This document shows positions 1-6,727 of a stretch of 11,131 nt of DNA, piece by piece. Made by a program: the position numbers and the translations under genes. Origin of the DNA: Actinomycetes bacterium (GTDB lineage: Bacteria > Actinomycetota > Acidimicrobiia > Acidimicrobiales > UBA8190); assembly GCA_021779775.1 (NCBI GenBank), contig JAJYAB010000034.1, forward strand, positions 1-11,131, given 5' to 3'. Under the pieces are notes generated by a model. The model worked only from the letters and a program-made list of their open reading frames with translations, was not told where the DNA came from and searched no databases. Each line of letters opens with the position of its first letter. Positions within the stretch are counted from its first letter, which is position 1.

Positions 1-948
1 TCCCTGCTCGGTGCGGCAGACCCTCCCCAGGTGGAAGTTGCCGCTGCCTGCCACCGCGGCCGGCGCCGGGCGCGTGCGCAGGGCGTCGACGGCGTCTGCC
101 GTCGCCGACGGGGACAGGCCGGGCGGCGGGGTGCCGGCCAGCGCCCGCTCCAGCTCGGCTGCCCATCCCTGCGGGTCGCCGGCGTGGCGGCCGAACACCC
201 TGGCCGACGCCACGTGCATCCGCCCGAGCATGGTGCCGAGGCGGCGGGCGTCGGGGGCGAAGTCGCCGCCGGCCTGGGCCGGTGGGCGCCGCGAGGCGAA
301 CAGGTCGCGCACCGACGTCAGGGCCAGCGACCGGCCGCCGGACGCCCCCGCCAGGTACTCCTGCACGATGCCCAGGTCCCGGTCGTGCCGACGCCAGCGG
401 GCGAGCGGTGCCGCCAGGTGGTTGAACCCGGCGTCGTCCAGCCCGAGCAGGAGCTCGAGGCTGGGGCGCGTGCCGTCGACCAGCTCGTCGAACACGGTCA
501 TGACGACCCGGTCCTCGAAGACCAAGCTGACCGAGGCGCGGGTGGTGCGTACGCGCCGGGCCCGTGCCGGGTCGGTGGCGATGCCGGACACGGCGGCCAG
601 CACGGCGGTCGCCGCCCCCCCCTCGCCGAGCGCGTCGAAGACCACCGCCGGCTCCGGGCCGGCGGCCAGCACGCCGAGGAGCGAGTCGCCGCCGTCTCCG
701 AGCAGGCGGACCTCTTCGGCTGCCCCGCGGGCGCCGACCACCACGTGGACGAGCCGGCGGCCGGCACGGGCCACCACGTCGTAGAGCGGCACCGGCCCGG
801 CGGGCAGCACGTCGACGTGCACCAGCTCGGTGGGGTCTGCGGCGTCGCCCTCCCACCCGGGCCGGCGTCCCACGTAGGCGGCGACAGCCTGGGCCAGTGC
901 CGGCGGGTCGATCTCCGGGTGCCCGCCGGGCGGGGCCGTGATGCTCAC
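1..948 (-). CDS. mak: Maltokinase-like protein, probable pseudokinase (partial, runs off left edge)
   Basis: This is an open frame of 316 codons from a GTG at 948 to the window edge, with no stop. The GTG overlaps the treS stop (GTGA), so the two are probably translationally coupled. True maltokinases phosphorylate maltose made by TreS, using ATP, to give maltose 1-phosphate for GlgE glucan synthesis. Family resemblance is clearest in the N-lobe strand (SLVFEDRVVMTVFDEL, about residues 142-157) and in FHLGR near residues 305-309. Two key positions differ from what I know of the family. The ATP-binding Lys of the 'VKLFRRL' strand is Thr151, and the catalytic HGDYHLGQ loop reads S-G-N-F-H-L-G-R (residues 302-309), with the catalytic Asp replaced by Asn304. 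It may therefore be a non-catalytic partner of TreS or a decaying gene. The C-terminal ~120 residues, including the DFEGEP region, lie outside the window. Family assignment is firm; lack of activity is inferred. Confidence 0.88.
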   Translation of the reverse strand, partial: MSITAPPGGHPEIDPPALAQAVAAYVGRRPGWEGDAADPTELVHVDVLPAGPVPLYDVVARAGRRLVHVVVGARGAAEEVRLLGDGGDSLLGVLAAGPEPAVVFDALGEGGAATAVLAAVSGIATDPARARRVRTTRASVSLVFEDRVVMTVFDELVDGTRPSLELLLGLDDAGFNHLAAPLARWRRHDRDLGIVQEYLAGASGGRSLALTSVRDLFASRRPPAQAGGDFAPDARRLGTMLGRMHVASARVFGRHAGDPQGWAAELERALAGTPPPGLSPSATADAVDALRTRPAPAAVAGSGNFHLGRVCRTEQG

Positions 949-2756
949 GAGGCGGTCCCGCGATGCGACCAGCGCCACGGCGCCGGGACGTCCGCCGGCC
1001 CGGTGCCACCGGCGGCGTCGTCGTCGTGGGCGGGCCCGGCGCCCAGCTCGAACCAGCAGAACCCGTAGGGGCCCATCGTGACGATGTAGGTGCCGATGCC
1101 GACGGGGGGGAACGGCACGCCCCCCCGCAGCTCGACGGGGACACGGCCGGCGAACCGGCTCAGGTCGAGCTCTGCCGGTTGCGGGAAGCGGCTCAGGTTG
1201 TTGACGCACAGCACGTCGCTGCCGTCCGCGTCGGAGCGTAGGAAGGCCAGCACCGACGGGTTGTCGCAGCCGACCACCTCGAACGCGCCGGTGCCGAACA
1301 CCGGGTGGCGGCGCCGGGTCGCCAGCATGGAGCGCATCCAGTGCAGGAACGAGCTGGGGTTGCGCTGCTGGGATTCCACGTTGACCACGGGGTAGCCGAA
1401 CACGGGGTCCATCAGGGGCGGAAGGTACAGCTGGGCGAAGTCGGCCCGGCTGAACCCGCCGTTACGGTCCGGGGACCAGGGCATGGGCGTCCGCACCGAG
1501 TCGCGGTCGCCCAGGTAGACGTTGTCGCCCATGAGCAGCTCGTCGCCGTAGTACAGGACTGGACTGCCCGGCAGGGAGAACAGCAGCGCGTGCAGCAGCT
1601 CGGCAACCCGCCGGTCGTCGTCGAGCAGCGGGGCCAGCCGCCTTCCGATGCCCAGGTGGCGGCGCATGCGGGGGTCGCGGGCGTACTCGGCCACCATGTA
1701 GTCACGTTCCTCGGGGGTGACCTGCTCGAGCGTCAGCTCGTCGTGGTTGCGGAGGAAGATCGCCCACTGGCCCCCGTCGGGCAGCTCCGGGGTCTGGGCC
1801 AGCACCTCCGTGATGGGGAACCGCTGCTCGCGGCGCACGGCCATGAACAAGCGGGGCATCAGCGGGAAGTGGAAGCACATGTGGCACTCGTCGCCCTGGC
1901 CGAAGTAGTCGACCAGGTCGGACGGCCACTGGTTGGCCTCGGCCAGCAGGACCCGGTTGGGGTGGGTGGCGTCGACCTCCTTGCGCAGCCGGCGCAGCAG
2001 CCCGTGGGTCTCCGCCAGGTTCTCCCCGCTGGTCCCGTCGCGTTGGAAGAGGTAGGGAACGGCGTCGAGCCGGAAGCCGTCGACCCCGATGTCGAGCCAG
2101 AAGCGCACCACGCCGAGCATGGCGTCGAACACCTCGGGGTTCTCGTAGTTCAGGTCGGGCTGGTGGGAGAAGAAGCGGTGCCAGTAGTACTGCTGGCGCT
2201 GGGCGTCGTAGGTCCAGTTGGACGTCTCGACGTCGACGAACACCACCCGCGCCTCGGGCCAGCGCCGGTCGTCGTCGTTCCACACGTACCAGTCGGCCCG
2301 GGGGTTGGTGCGCGAGCTGCGCGACTCGGCGAACCACGGGTGCTGGTCGCTCGTGTGGTTCATGACGAGGTCGGCGATCACCCGGATGCCGCGGCCACGG
2401 GCGTCGTCGAGGAGCTCGGCGAGCTCCTCGAGGGTGCCCAGGTCGGGGTGGACCGACACGAAGTCGCTGATGTCGTAGCCGCTGTCACGCATGGGCGACG
2501 GGTAGAACGGCAGCAGCCACAGGCAGTCGACACCGAGCCATTCGAGGTAGTCGAGCTTCTGGCGGAGCCCGGCCAGATCGCCGATGCCGTCGCCGTTGGC
2601 GTCGAAGAAGCCCCGGGTGTACACCTCGTAGAACACCGCACGCCGGTACCAGTCCGGCTCGCCGCTGACCGGGATCCCCCCGGGCCAGACGCCGGGCAGC
2701 CGCAGCCCGCCGGGCAGGCGCCCGTGCCGGCGCCGGTCCCTCGGCATCCCAACCAT
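945..2756 (-). CDS. treS: Trehalose synthase (maltose alpha-D-glucosyltransferase)
   Basis: TreS is a cytoplasmic GH13 enzyme that interconverts maltose and trehalose. The protein is 603 residues from the ATG at 2756, normal for the family. The (beta/alpha)8 motifs are all present: DLVMNHTSDQHPWF from residue 129; GFRLD with nucleophile Asp231; LLAEANQW with the acid/base Glu273; and FLRNHDELTLE with Asp339. The stretch LYYGDELLMGDNVYLGDRD and the C-terminal beta domain are typical TreS rather than general alpha-amylase. An open frame extends upstream to 3056, but it overlaps meaB and has no family resemblance there. ATG 2756 follows the meaB stop by 44 bases, and a second ATG at 2747 is also possible. 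There is no clear ribosome site; a TACGGT hexamer lies 6 bases before the ATG. The stop overlaps the start of the maltokinase homologue by 4 bases, the usual treS-mak order for the TreS/Mak/GlgE glucan pathway. Confidence 0.97.
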   Translation of the reverse strand: MVGMPRDRRRHGRLPGGLRLPGVWPGGIPVSGEPDWYRRAVFYEVYTRGFFDANGDGIGDLAGLRQKLDYLEWLGVDCLWLLPFYPSPMRDSGYDISDFVSVHPDLGTLEELAELLDDARGRGIRVIADLVMNHTSDQHPWFAESRSSRTNPRADWYVWNDDDRRWPEARVVFVDVETSNWTYDAQRQQYYWHRFFSHQPDLNYENPEVFDAMLGVVRFWLDIGVDGFRLDAVPYLFQRDGTSGENLAETHGLLRRLRKEVDATHPNRVLLAEANQWPSDLVDYFGQGDECHMCFHFPLMPRLFMAVRREQRFPITEVLAQTPELPDGGQWAIFLRNHDELTLEQVTPEERDYMVAEYARDPRMRRHLGIGRRLAPLLDDDRRVAELLHALLFSLPGSPVLYYGDELLMGDNVYLGDRDSVRTPMPWSPDRNGGFSRADFAQLYLPPLMDPVFGYPVVNVESQQRNPSSFLHWMRSMLATRRRHPVFGTGAFEVVGCDNPSVLAFLRSDADGSDVLCVNNLSRFPQPAELDLSRFAGRVPVELRGGVPFPPVGIGTYIVTMGPYGFCWFELGAGPAHDDDAAGGTGPADVPAPWRWSHRGTAS

Positions 2757-2762
2757 GGCGGA

Positions 2763-2768
2763 ACCGTA
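2763..2768 (-). promoter_or_regulatory. Possible -10 hexamer of a leaderless treS transcript
   Basis: On the minus strand the hexamer TACGGT (pattern TANNNT) ends 6 bases before the treS ATG. No Shine-Dalgarno sequence is seen. This is the spacing expected for transcription starting at or next to the start codon, which is common in actinobacteria. GCGACC lies 17 bases further upstream as a weak -35 candidate. Inferred from pattern only. Confidence 0.3.
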
Positions 2769-2800
2769 GACGGTGGCCGGGCACCGGTCGCGGACCGGGG

Positions 2801-3802
2801 TCAGGTGGGGCGGTTCCCGGCCGCCCGGCCGACCTCGGCCAGTAGCCGGTCGGCGGCGTCGTAGGGGTCGATCCGCCCGCCGGCCACCTCGTCGGCCACC
2901 GAGCGGAAGCCGTCGGCCGCCAGCAGCCGGTCCGCCTCGGCGGCGATGCGGGCCATCAGCACCCGGCGCAGCTCCTGCTCCAGGCGGCGGCGGCGGCGCT
3001 CCGCCAGGATGCCACCGGCGGCCAGGAGCTCCTGGTGGCGGCGGATCTCCGACCATAAGACGGCGACCCCGTCGCCGGTGGAGGCCACCGTGTCGACGAT
3101 GGGGGGGCGCCAGTCACCCACCGCGCTCATGTCGAGCATCTGCTCCAGGTCGCGGCGGGTCTCCCGGGCGCCGGGCATGTCGGCTTTGTTGATGACGAAC
3201 AGGTCGGCCACTTCGAGCAGGCCGGCCTTGTTGGCCTGCACGGCATCGCCCCAGCGGGGGTTGACGACGACGACGGTGGTGTCGGTGGCCGAGGCGACCT
3301 CCACCTCCACCTGGCCGACGCCGACGGTCTCGACGAATACCAGCGGCATGCCGGCGGCCGACAGGACCCGCAGGGCCTCGGGCACGGCGACGGTCAGCCC
3401 TCCGAGGTGCCCACGGGTGGCCAACGAGCGGATGTACACCCCGTGGTCGAGCGCGTGGTCCTGCATGCGGATGCGGTCGCCCAAGATGGCCCCGCCGGTG
3501 AACGGCGACGAGGGGTCGACGGCGAGCACCGCCACCTGGCCGAGCCCCGACGCGCGGGCCTCGGCCACCAGGCGGCCGGTGAGCGTCGACTTGCCCGCCC
3601 CGGGGGCCCCGGTGATGCCGACGGTGGGGGCGACAGCGCCGTCGCGATAGGCCAGACCGGCCACCTGCCGGCCCCGGGGGCCGCCCCGTTCCACCGCGGA
3701 CAGCAGGCGCGCCAGGGCCAGGCGGTCGCCGGCCGAAGCGGCAGCCAGCAGGCCGGCCGGGTCGGCGTCGCGGGAGCGGTCGGCGGTACGGTCGGCGGTC
3801 AT
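2801..3802 (-). CDS. meaB: MeaB/ArgK-family P-loop GTPase (methylmalonyl-CoA mutase chaperone)
   Basis: MeaB-type G3E GTPases load and protect adenosylcobalamin in B12-dependent acyl-CoA mutases, in the cytoplasm. From the ATG at 3802 the protein has 333 residues, the usual length. Visible motifs are the P-loop GAPGAGKST (65-73), the Mg/switch region DPSSPFTGGAILGDRIRM (from about 96), ETVGVGQ (158-164), the family stretch WGDAVQANKAGLLEVAD, and the base-recognition motif NKAD (205-208). The C-terminal helical dimerisation arm follows. A GTG at 3832 would add ten residues (MAALSYARRA) with no family support. TACGCT lies 9 bases before the ATG. The gene is usually next to the mutase subunits (mutA/mutB or icmF), but none is in this window; downstream on the same strand is treS. 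The mutase partner cannot be named from here. One oddity is an Arg in place of the usual Gly in the 'PGWGD' stretch (NPRWGD). Confidence 0.94.
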   Translation of the reverse strand: MTADRTADRSRDADPAGLLAAASAGDRLALARLLSAVERGGPRGRQVAGLAYRDGAVAPTVGITGAPGAGKSTLTGRLVAEARASGLGQVAVLAVDPSSPFTGGAILGDRIRMQDHALDHGVYIRSLATRGHLGGLTVAVPEALRVLSAAGMPLVFVETVGVGQVEVEVASATDTTVVVVNPRWGDAVQANKAGLLEVADLFVINKADMPGARETRRDLEQMLDMSAVGDWRPPIVDTVASTGDGVAVLWSEIRRHQELLAAGGILAERRRRRLEQELRRVLMARIAAEADRLLAADGFRSVADEVAGGRIDPYDAADRLLAEVGRAAGNRPT

Positions 3803-3879
3803 GGCCCGTCGAGCGTACGAGAGGGCCGCCACCGGCAGGAAATCGTGTGCTCCGGTTCGGGGCCGGTGACCCTCGAAGG

Positions 3880-4434
3880 CCAGCGGACCGGGCAGTCGAC
3901 GACGTCCGCCGACGCACGCAGCAGTCCTCGCTCGGCCACCGGGGCCACCGAGACGACCCGCGGTACCGGACCCGCCGGCTCAGGACCCGGGGATCAGAAC
4001 ACCTGACCGACCGCCAGCGAAACAAGCTCCTGTCCGCCTTCGCAGAAGGCGATCCCGACGGGGAGGTCGGAGCCGCCATCTTGGGCAAGGAGCTGTTGCG
4101 CGGGGTCTACGCCGCACCGACCCTGCGACAGGCGCACTGGCGGCTCGTGCGCTTCTACAGCTACGTCGCCGAGGCGGAGGTGCCCGAGCTCACCCGCCTC
4201 GCCACCACCATCTCGCGCTGGGAGGACGAGGTCCTCAGCTACCACGTGACCGGCATCTCCACCGGACCCGTCGAGGCTCAGAACCTGGTGACCGAGAAGA
4301 TCCGCCGGATATCCGCCCACGGCATGCGAAACTTCGAGAACTATCGGCTCCGGCTGTTGCTCCACTCAGGCGTCCAATGGAACACTCGTCCAACTGCACG
4401 AATCAGGGAACGCTCCCCACGCCTGATCGCGTAG
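3880..4434 (+). pseudogene. C-terminal remnant of an ISL3-family transposase
   Basis: About 185 residues, in a frame ending at the TAG at 4432-4434, match the C-terminal half of actinobacterial ISL3 transposases from memory. The matching stretches are AVDDVRRRTQQ, then LGHRGHRDDP, LTDRQRNKLL, TGPVEAQNLVTEKIRRI and HGMRNFENYRLRLLLHSG. The Glu of GPVEAQN (codon at 4273-4275) would be the last acidic residue of the DDE catalytic triad. Full-length members are about 400-430 residues. Here the N-terminal helix-turn-helix/zinc region and the first two catalytic Asp residues are absent, and upstream of about 3880 the resemblance stops close to the meaB start. No family-like start codon or ribosome site exists, so I read it as an IS remnant that cannot transpose. 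The fold assignment is solid; the exact left breakpoint is approximate. Confidence 0.82.
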
Positions 4435-4435
4435 A

Positions 4436-4448
4436 GCCCGATTCGGGC
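4436..4448. repeat. Short perfect palindrome just after the ISL3 remnant
   Basis: GCCCGA-T-TCGGGC is a 6-base inverted repeat with a single central base, starting 2 bases after the transposase stop. It could be a small hairpin terminator or part of the old IS right end. No T-tract follows, and the matching left end has been lost. Confidence 0.3.
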
Positions 4449-4579
4449 CGTCGGGTGGAGGTGGAGCAGGGCTGGGGAGTGACGGCGGCGAACGCGCCCA
4501 CGGGACCGCCGGGCGTCCCTACCTGCCGGCCACGGTGTCTGCCAGACTGGCCCGGCACCCAGCCATCGGGCAGCCATTG

Positions 4580-4584
4580 GGAGG
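4580..4584 (+). promoter_or_regulatory. Strong Shine-Dalgarno that fixes the dioxygenase start at TTG 4592
   Basis: GGAGG lies within GGGAGGAGAGG (4579-4589). It sits 7 bases before a TTG at 4592, an ideal spacing. The earlier in-frame GTG at 4535 has no comparable site and would add 19 residues (SARLARHPAIGQPLGGEA) with no family resemblance. Confidence 0.75.
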
Positions 4585-4591
4585 AGAGGCC

Positions 4592-5413
4592 TTGGCCGAG
4601 CAGACGACGCCAATCGAGGAGCACAGCCGACAGGTGTGCGCCTCCTTCGCCCCGGCAGCCGACCCGCGCCTGTCCGAGGTGCTGCAGGCGGTGGTGCGAC
4701 ACGCGCACGCGCTCGTCGAGGAGGTGGGGCTCACCCGGGACGAATGGCTGGCCGCCATCCGCTTCCTCACGGCGGTCGGCGCCCGCTGCGACGACGTGCG
4801 CCAAGAGTTCATCCTCTTGTCGGACACACTCGGGGTATCGACGCTGCTGGAGCTGGTCAACACCGCCCCCGCACCGGGCGCGTCCGAGCCCACCGTGCTC
4901 GGGCCGTTCTATGTACCGGGCGCTCCTCTCCGTTCGTTTGGCGACTCCATCGTCACCGACCCGGCGACGGGTGGCACACCGCTCGTGATGACCGGCACGG
5001 TGAAGGACCTGGACGGAAGGCCTGTACGCCGAGCATCCCTGGACGTGTGGCAGGTACAGCCCAGCGGCCTCTACGACATCGAGGAGGACCCCTCGAAGCG
5101 CAACCTCCGGTCGCGGTTCGAGACCGGCGCAGACGGCGCGTACCGGTTCACGACGGTCCGCCCGGTCGACTACACGATCCCCGACGACGGGCCCGTCGGC
5201 ACGATGCTACGTGGGACGGGGCGGCACTCGTGGCGTCCCGCCCACATCCACTTCATGATCACCGCCGACGGCTTCAAGCCGCTCGTCACTCATCTGTTCG
5301 ACGAATCCTCACCCTGGCTCGAGCGCGACGCCGTGTTCGGTGTCCGCCCGTCTCTCGCCGTCGACATGGACGACAAGGAGTGCGTCTACGACTTCGTCAT
5401 CGAGGCGGAATAG
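4592..5413 (+). CDS. Intradiol ring-cleavage dioxygenase (hydroxyquinol/catechol 1,2-dioxygenase type)
   Basis: The product is a cytoplasmic non-haem Fe(III) enzyme that opens catechol-type rings between the two hydroxyls (ortho cleavage) in aromatic degradation. The 273-residue length fits the family. An N-terminal helical dimerisation domain (about residues 20-100, RHAHALVEEVGLTRDEW and onward) precedes the catalytic beta-sandwich, marked by VLGPFYVPGAP. The expected Fe ligands are all present: Tyr161 (in QPSGLYD), Tyr194 (in VDYTIP), His218 and His220 (in WRPAHIHF), with conserved Arg215. GTMLRGTGRHSWRPAHIHFM and LVTHLFDE...DAVFGV resemble hydroxyquinol 1,2-dioxygenases more than catechol enzymes, but I cannot fix the substrate from sequence alone. 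It appears intact but stands alone: no maleylacetate reductase, muconate cycloisomerase or regulator is seen nearby, and both sides are IS debris. That suggests acquisition with, or stranding by, mobile elements. Confidence 0.92.
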   Translation: MAEQTTPIEEHSRQVCASFAPAADPRLSEVLQAVVRHAHALVEEVGLTRDEWLAAIRFLTAVGARCDDVRQEFILLSDTLGVSTLLELVNTAPAPGASEPTVLGPFYVPGAPLRSFGDSIVTDPATGGTPLVMTGTVKDLDGRPVRRASLDVWQVQPSGLYDIEEDPSKRNLRSRFETGADGAYRFTTVRPVDYTIPDDGPVGTMLRGTGRHSWRPAHIHFMITADGFKPLVTHLFDESSPWLERDAVFGVRPSLAVDMDDKECVYDFVIEAE

Positions 5414-5814
5414 AGCTCACCCCCGGCCGGCCGGCGCCACGACGGGCTCTGTACCGGGGCGCTGACCGGCGGCGCAGGCTCCAAGGGGATTGTTCTTGCC
5501 TCGTCGGCGCAGTCGGCCACCGCTTCCTGACAGTGATCAGCCGCCACGCTCGGCCAGCCAGTCGGCGAACTCGCTCGCCACGATCCGCTGGTCGTGGACT
5601 CGGGCCGCGGCCGGGGAGCACAACCACACAACCAGCGAATCGGCTCGGCCATGACGGAGGCCGGCAGCAGTCTCGAGCGCATCTCCTCGGGCAGATCCAT
5701 TAGGAGCGTGGGGCAGTATCCACAATTGACGTAGATCCGGTCGGAAAGCATCGGGGTCGCCTCACCTGACCGTTTGGATTCGCGATTGGGTGGCAGATCG
5801 GCAAGAATTCGTGG
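5414..5814. other. 401-base stretch with no convincing gene, possible decayed remnant
   Basis: This lies between the dioxygenase and the IS1182-type transposase. On the minus strand a 62-codon frame (5537-5725, ATG start) ends in SEFADWLAERGG. An overlapping frame further upstream encodes MLSDRIYVNCGYCPTLLMDL (from about 5751). Together they could be two pieces of one small decayed gene, but I recognise no family and neither piece has a ribosome site. A CCGGCCGGCCGG palindrome (5423-5434) lies shortly after the dioxygenase stop and might fold into a hairpin. TTGACG at 5726-5731 is a -35-like element without a good -10 partner. The left terminal repeat of the IS element should lie in the right part of this stretch, but I cannot define it because the right end is missing. 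Confidence 0.35.
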
Positions 5815-6400
5815 ATGGCAAAGAACCCTGCCGATGACGTGCTCTTCGAGGTCGCTGGCGGGGATCAAGTCCCGGTCACCAAGTCTCCCGCCGGCAGGTC
5901 GAAGACGTTTCGTCACTATGACCCGACCCAGTCGTTCCTCTTGCCGCCGTCGCTCGACGACTGGCTTCCCGAGGACCACACCGCTCGGTTCATCGCCGAG
6001 GTGGTCGACAATCTCCTCGATCTCTCTACGATCTACGACTCCTACGTCGAGTCCATGGGTGCACCTCCCTACGACCCGTCGATGATGCTGAAGCTGTTGT
6101 TGTTCGCGTATTCGACCGGGGTGACCTCGTCTCGGGAGATGGAACGACGGTGCTACGTCGACGTGGCCTTCCGCTGGCTGTCGGCCAATACTTCTCCCGA
6201 CTACCGGTCGATCTCCCGGTTCCGCCGCCGTCACCTGGTGGCCGTCGACGACCTGTTCACCCAAGTGCTCACCTTGTGTGCAGAGGCAGGTCTGGTCAAA
6301 CTCGGTCGGGTGGCCCTCGATGGCACCAAGCTGCGCGCCTCGGCCAGTCGCCACAACGCCATGAGCTACGACCGTCTCGGTCCGAAGATCGAACAGCTCG
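5815..6400 (+). mobile_element. IS1182-family insertion sequence remnant (5' part only)
   Basis: This is the transposase-coding part of the chimera, up to the approximate join (between 6388 and 6418). It keeps the N-terminal domain and the first catalytic Asp only. The right half of the transposase gene and the right terminal repeat are gone, so the copy cannot move by itself. Coding here uses more A/T-ending codons than the flanking genes, which fits a foreign origin. Confidence 0.85.
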
Positions 6401-6693
6401 GAGCCGAAGCGATCGGCGGCGAGCTGCTGCCCATGGGGTCAGCCGGCGCCAAGGCCATGGCCGTGGTTCGCGGCGACGCCGACATCTACCTGCACACCGG
6501 CGGCCAGTACGAGTGGGACAGCTGCGCCCCCGTGACCGTCGCGGCCGCCGCCGGCCTGCACGTCAGCCGGGCCGACGGGCGCATCCTCGTCTACAACCGC
6601 CCGGACCCGTGGATTCCCGACCTCCTCATCTGCCAGCCGGCCCTCGCCGGGGCAGTGCTGGCGGCCGTACGGGCGGGCTCCCCGACCGGGTGA
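5815..6693 (+). CDS. In-frame chimera: N-terminal IS1182 transposase fused to C-terminal CysQ
   Basis: This single open frame of 292 residues joins two unrelated families. Residues 1 to about 194 are the N-terminal part of an IS1182-family transposase: FRHYDPTQSFLLPPSLDDWL (32-51), YDPSMMLKLLLFAY, SISRFRRRH (132-140) and VALDGTKLRASASRHNAMSY, with the first DDE Asp at 169. From about residue 198 (IGGELLPMGSAGAKAM) to the end it is the C-terminal part of a CysQ-type 3'(2'),5'-bisphosphate nucleotidase. Intact IS1182 transposases are about 450-550 residues, so the remaining catalytic residues are missing; CysQ has lost its N-terminal half. Neither half should be active. The ATG at 5815 is the transposase's own start. 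Composition changes at the join: bases 6001-6060 are 32/60 G+C, bases 6541-6600 are 47/60. A deletion from inside the IS into cysQ is the simplest origin. Confidence 0.9.
   Translation: MAKNPADDVLFEVAGGDQVPVTKSPAGRSKTFRHYDPTQSFLLPPSLDDWLPEDHTARFIAEVVDNLLDLSTIYDSYVESMGAPPYDPSMMLKLLLFAYSTGVTSSREMERRCYVDVAFRWLSANTSPDYRSISRFRRRHLVAVDDLFTQVLTLCAEAGLVKLGRVALDGTKLRASASRHNAMSYDRLGPKIEQLGAEAIGGELLPMGSAGAKAMAVVRGDADIYLHTGGQYEWDSCAPVTVAAAAGLHVSRADGRILVYNRPDPWIPDLLICQPALAGAVLAAVRAGSPTG
6400..6693 (+). pseudogene. cysQ: 3' fragment of cysQ (3'(2'),5'-bisphosphate nucleotidase)
   Basis: CysQ removes the 3'-phosphate from PAP, the by-product of PAPS use in sulfate assimilation, with Mg2+. The fragment carries GSAGAKAMAVVRGDADIYLH, then GGQYEWDSCAP and YNRPDPWIPDLLIC, which are strongly characteristic of actinobacterial CysQ. 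WDSCAP holds one metal-binding Asp of the inositol monophosphatase superfamily. The N-terminal half, with the GEE and DPLDGT metal sites, is absent from this window and has been replaced in frame by transposase sequence. Its stop (6691-6693) lies 34 bases before the TauE/SafE gene, suggesting the two once formed a sulfur-related operon. Confidence 0.88.
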
Positions 6694-6727
6694 CCCAGGC
6701 GGCCGTGCCGGCACCGGGGCGACGCTG

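Noticed and set aside
1305..2864. Long plus-strand open frame (519 codons) opposite treS
   Set aside because: It lies fully antisense to treS, whose catalytic motifs are unmistakable; its composition (Val/Gly/His/Gln-rich) is typical of a GC-rich shadow frame.
2757..3056. N-terminal extension of treS by 100 residues
   Set aside because: The extension lies over the meaB 3' end, is Pro/Gly/Arg-rich, and lacks family similarity; TreS normally begins shortly before the DWYRRAVFYEVYTRGF stretch.
3114..4088. Minus-strand open frame (324 codons) overlapping meaB and the ISL3 remnant
   Set aside because: It is the alternate frame of meaB; the P-loop GTPase motifs are in the other frame.
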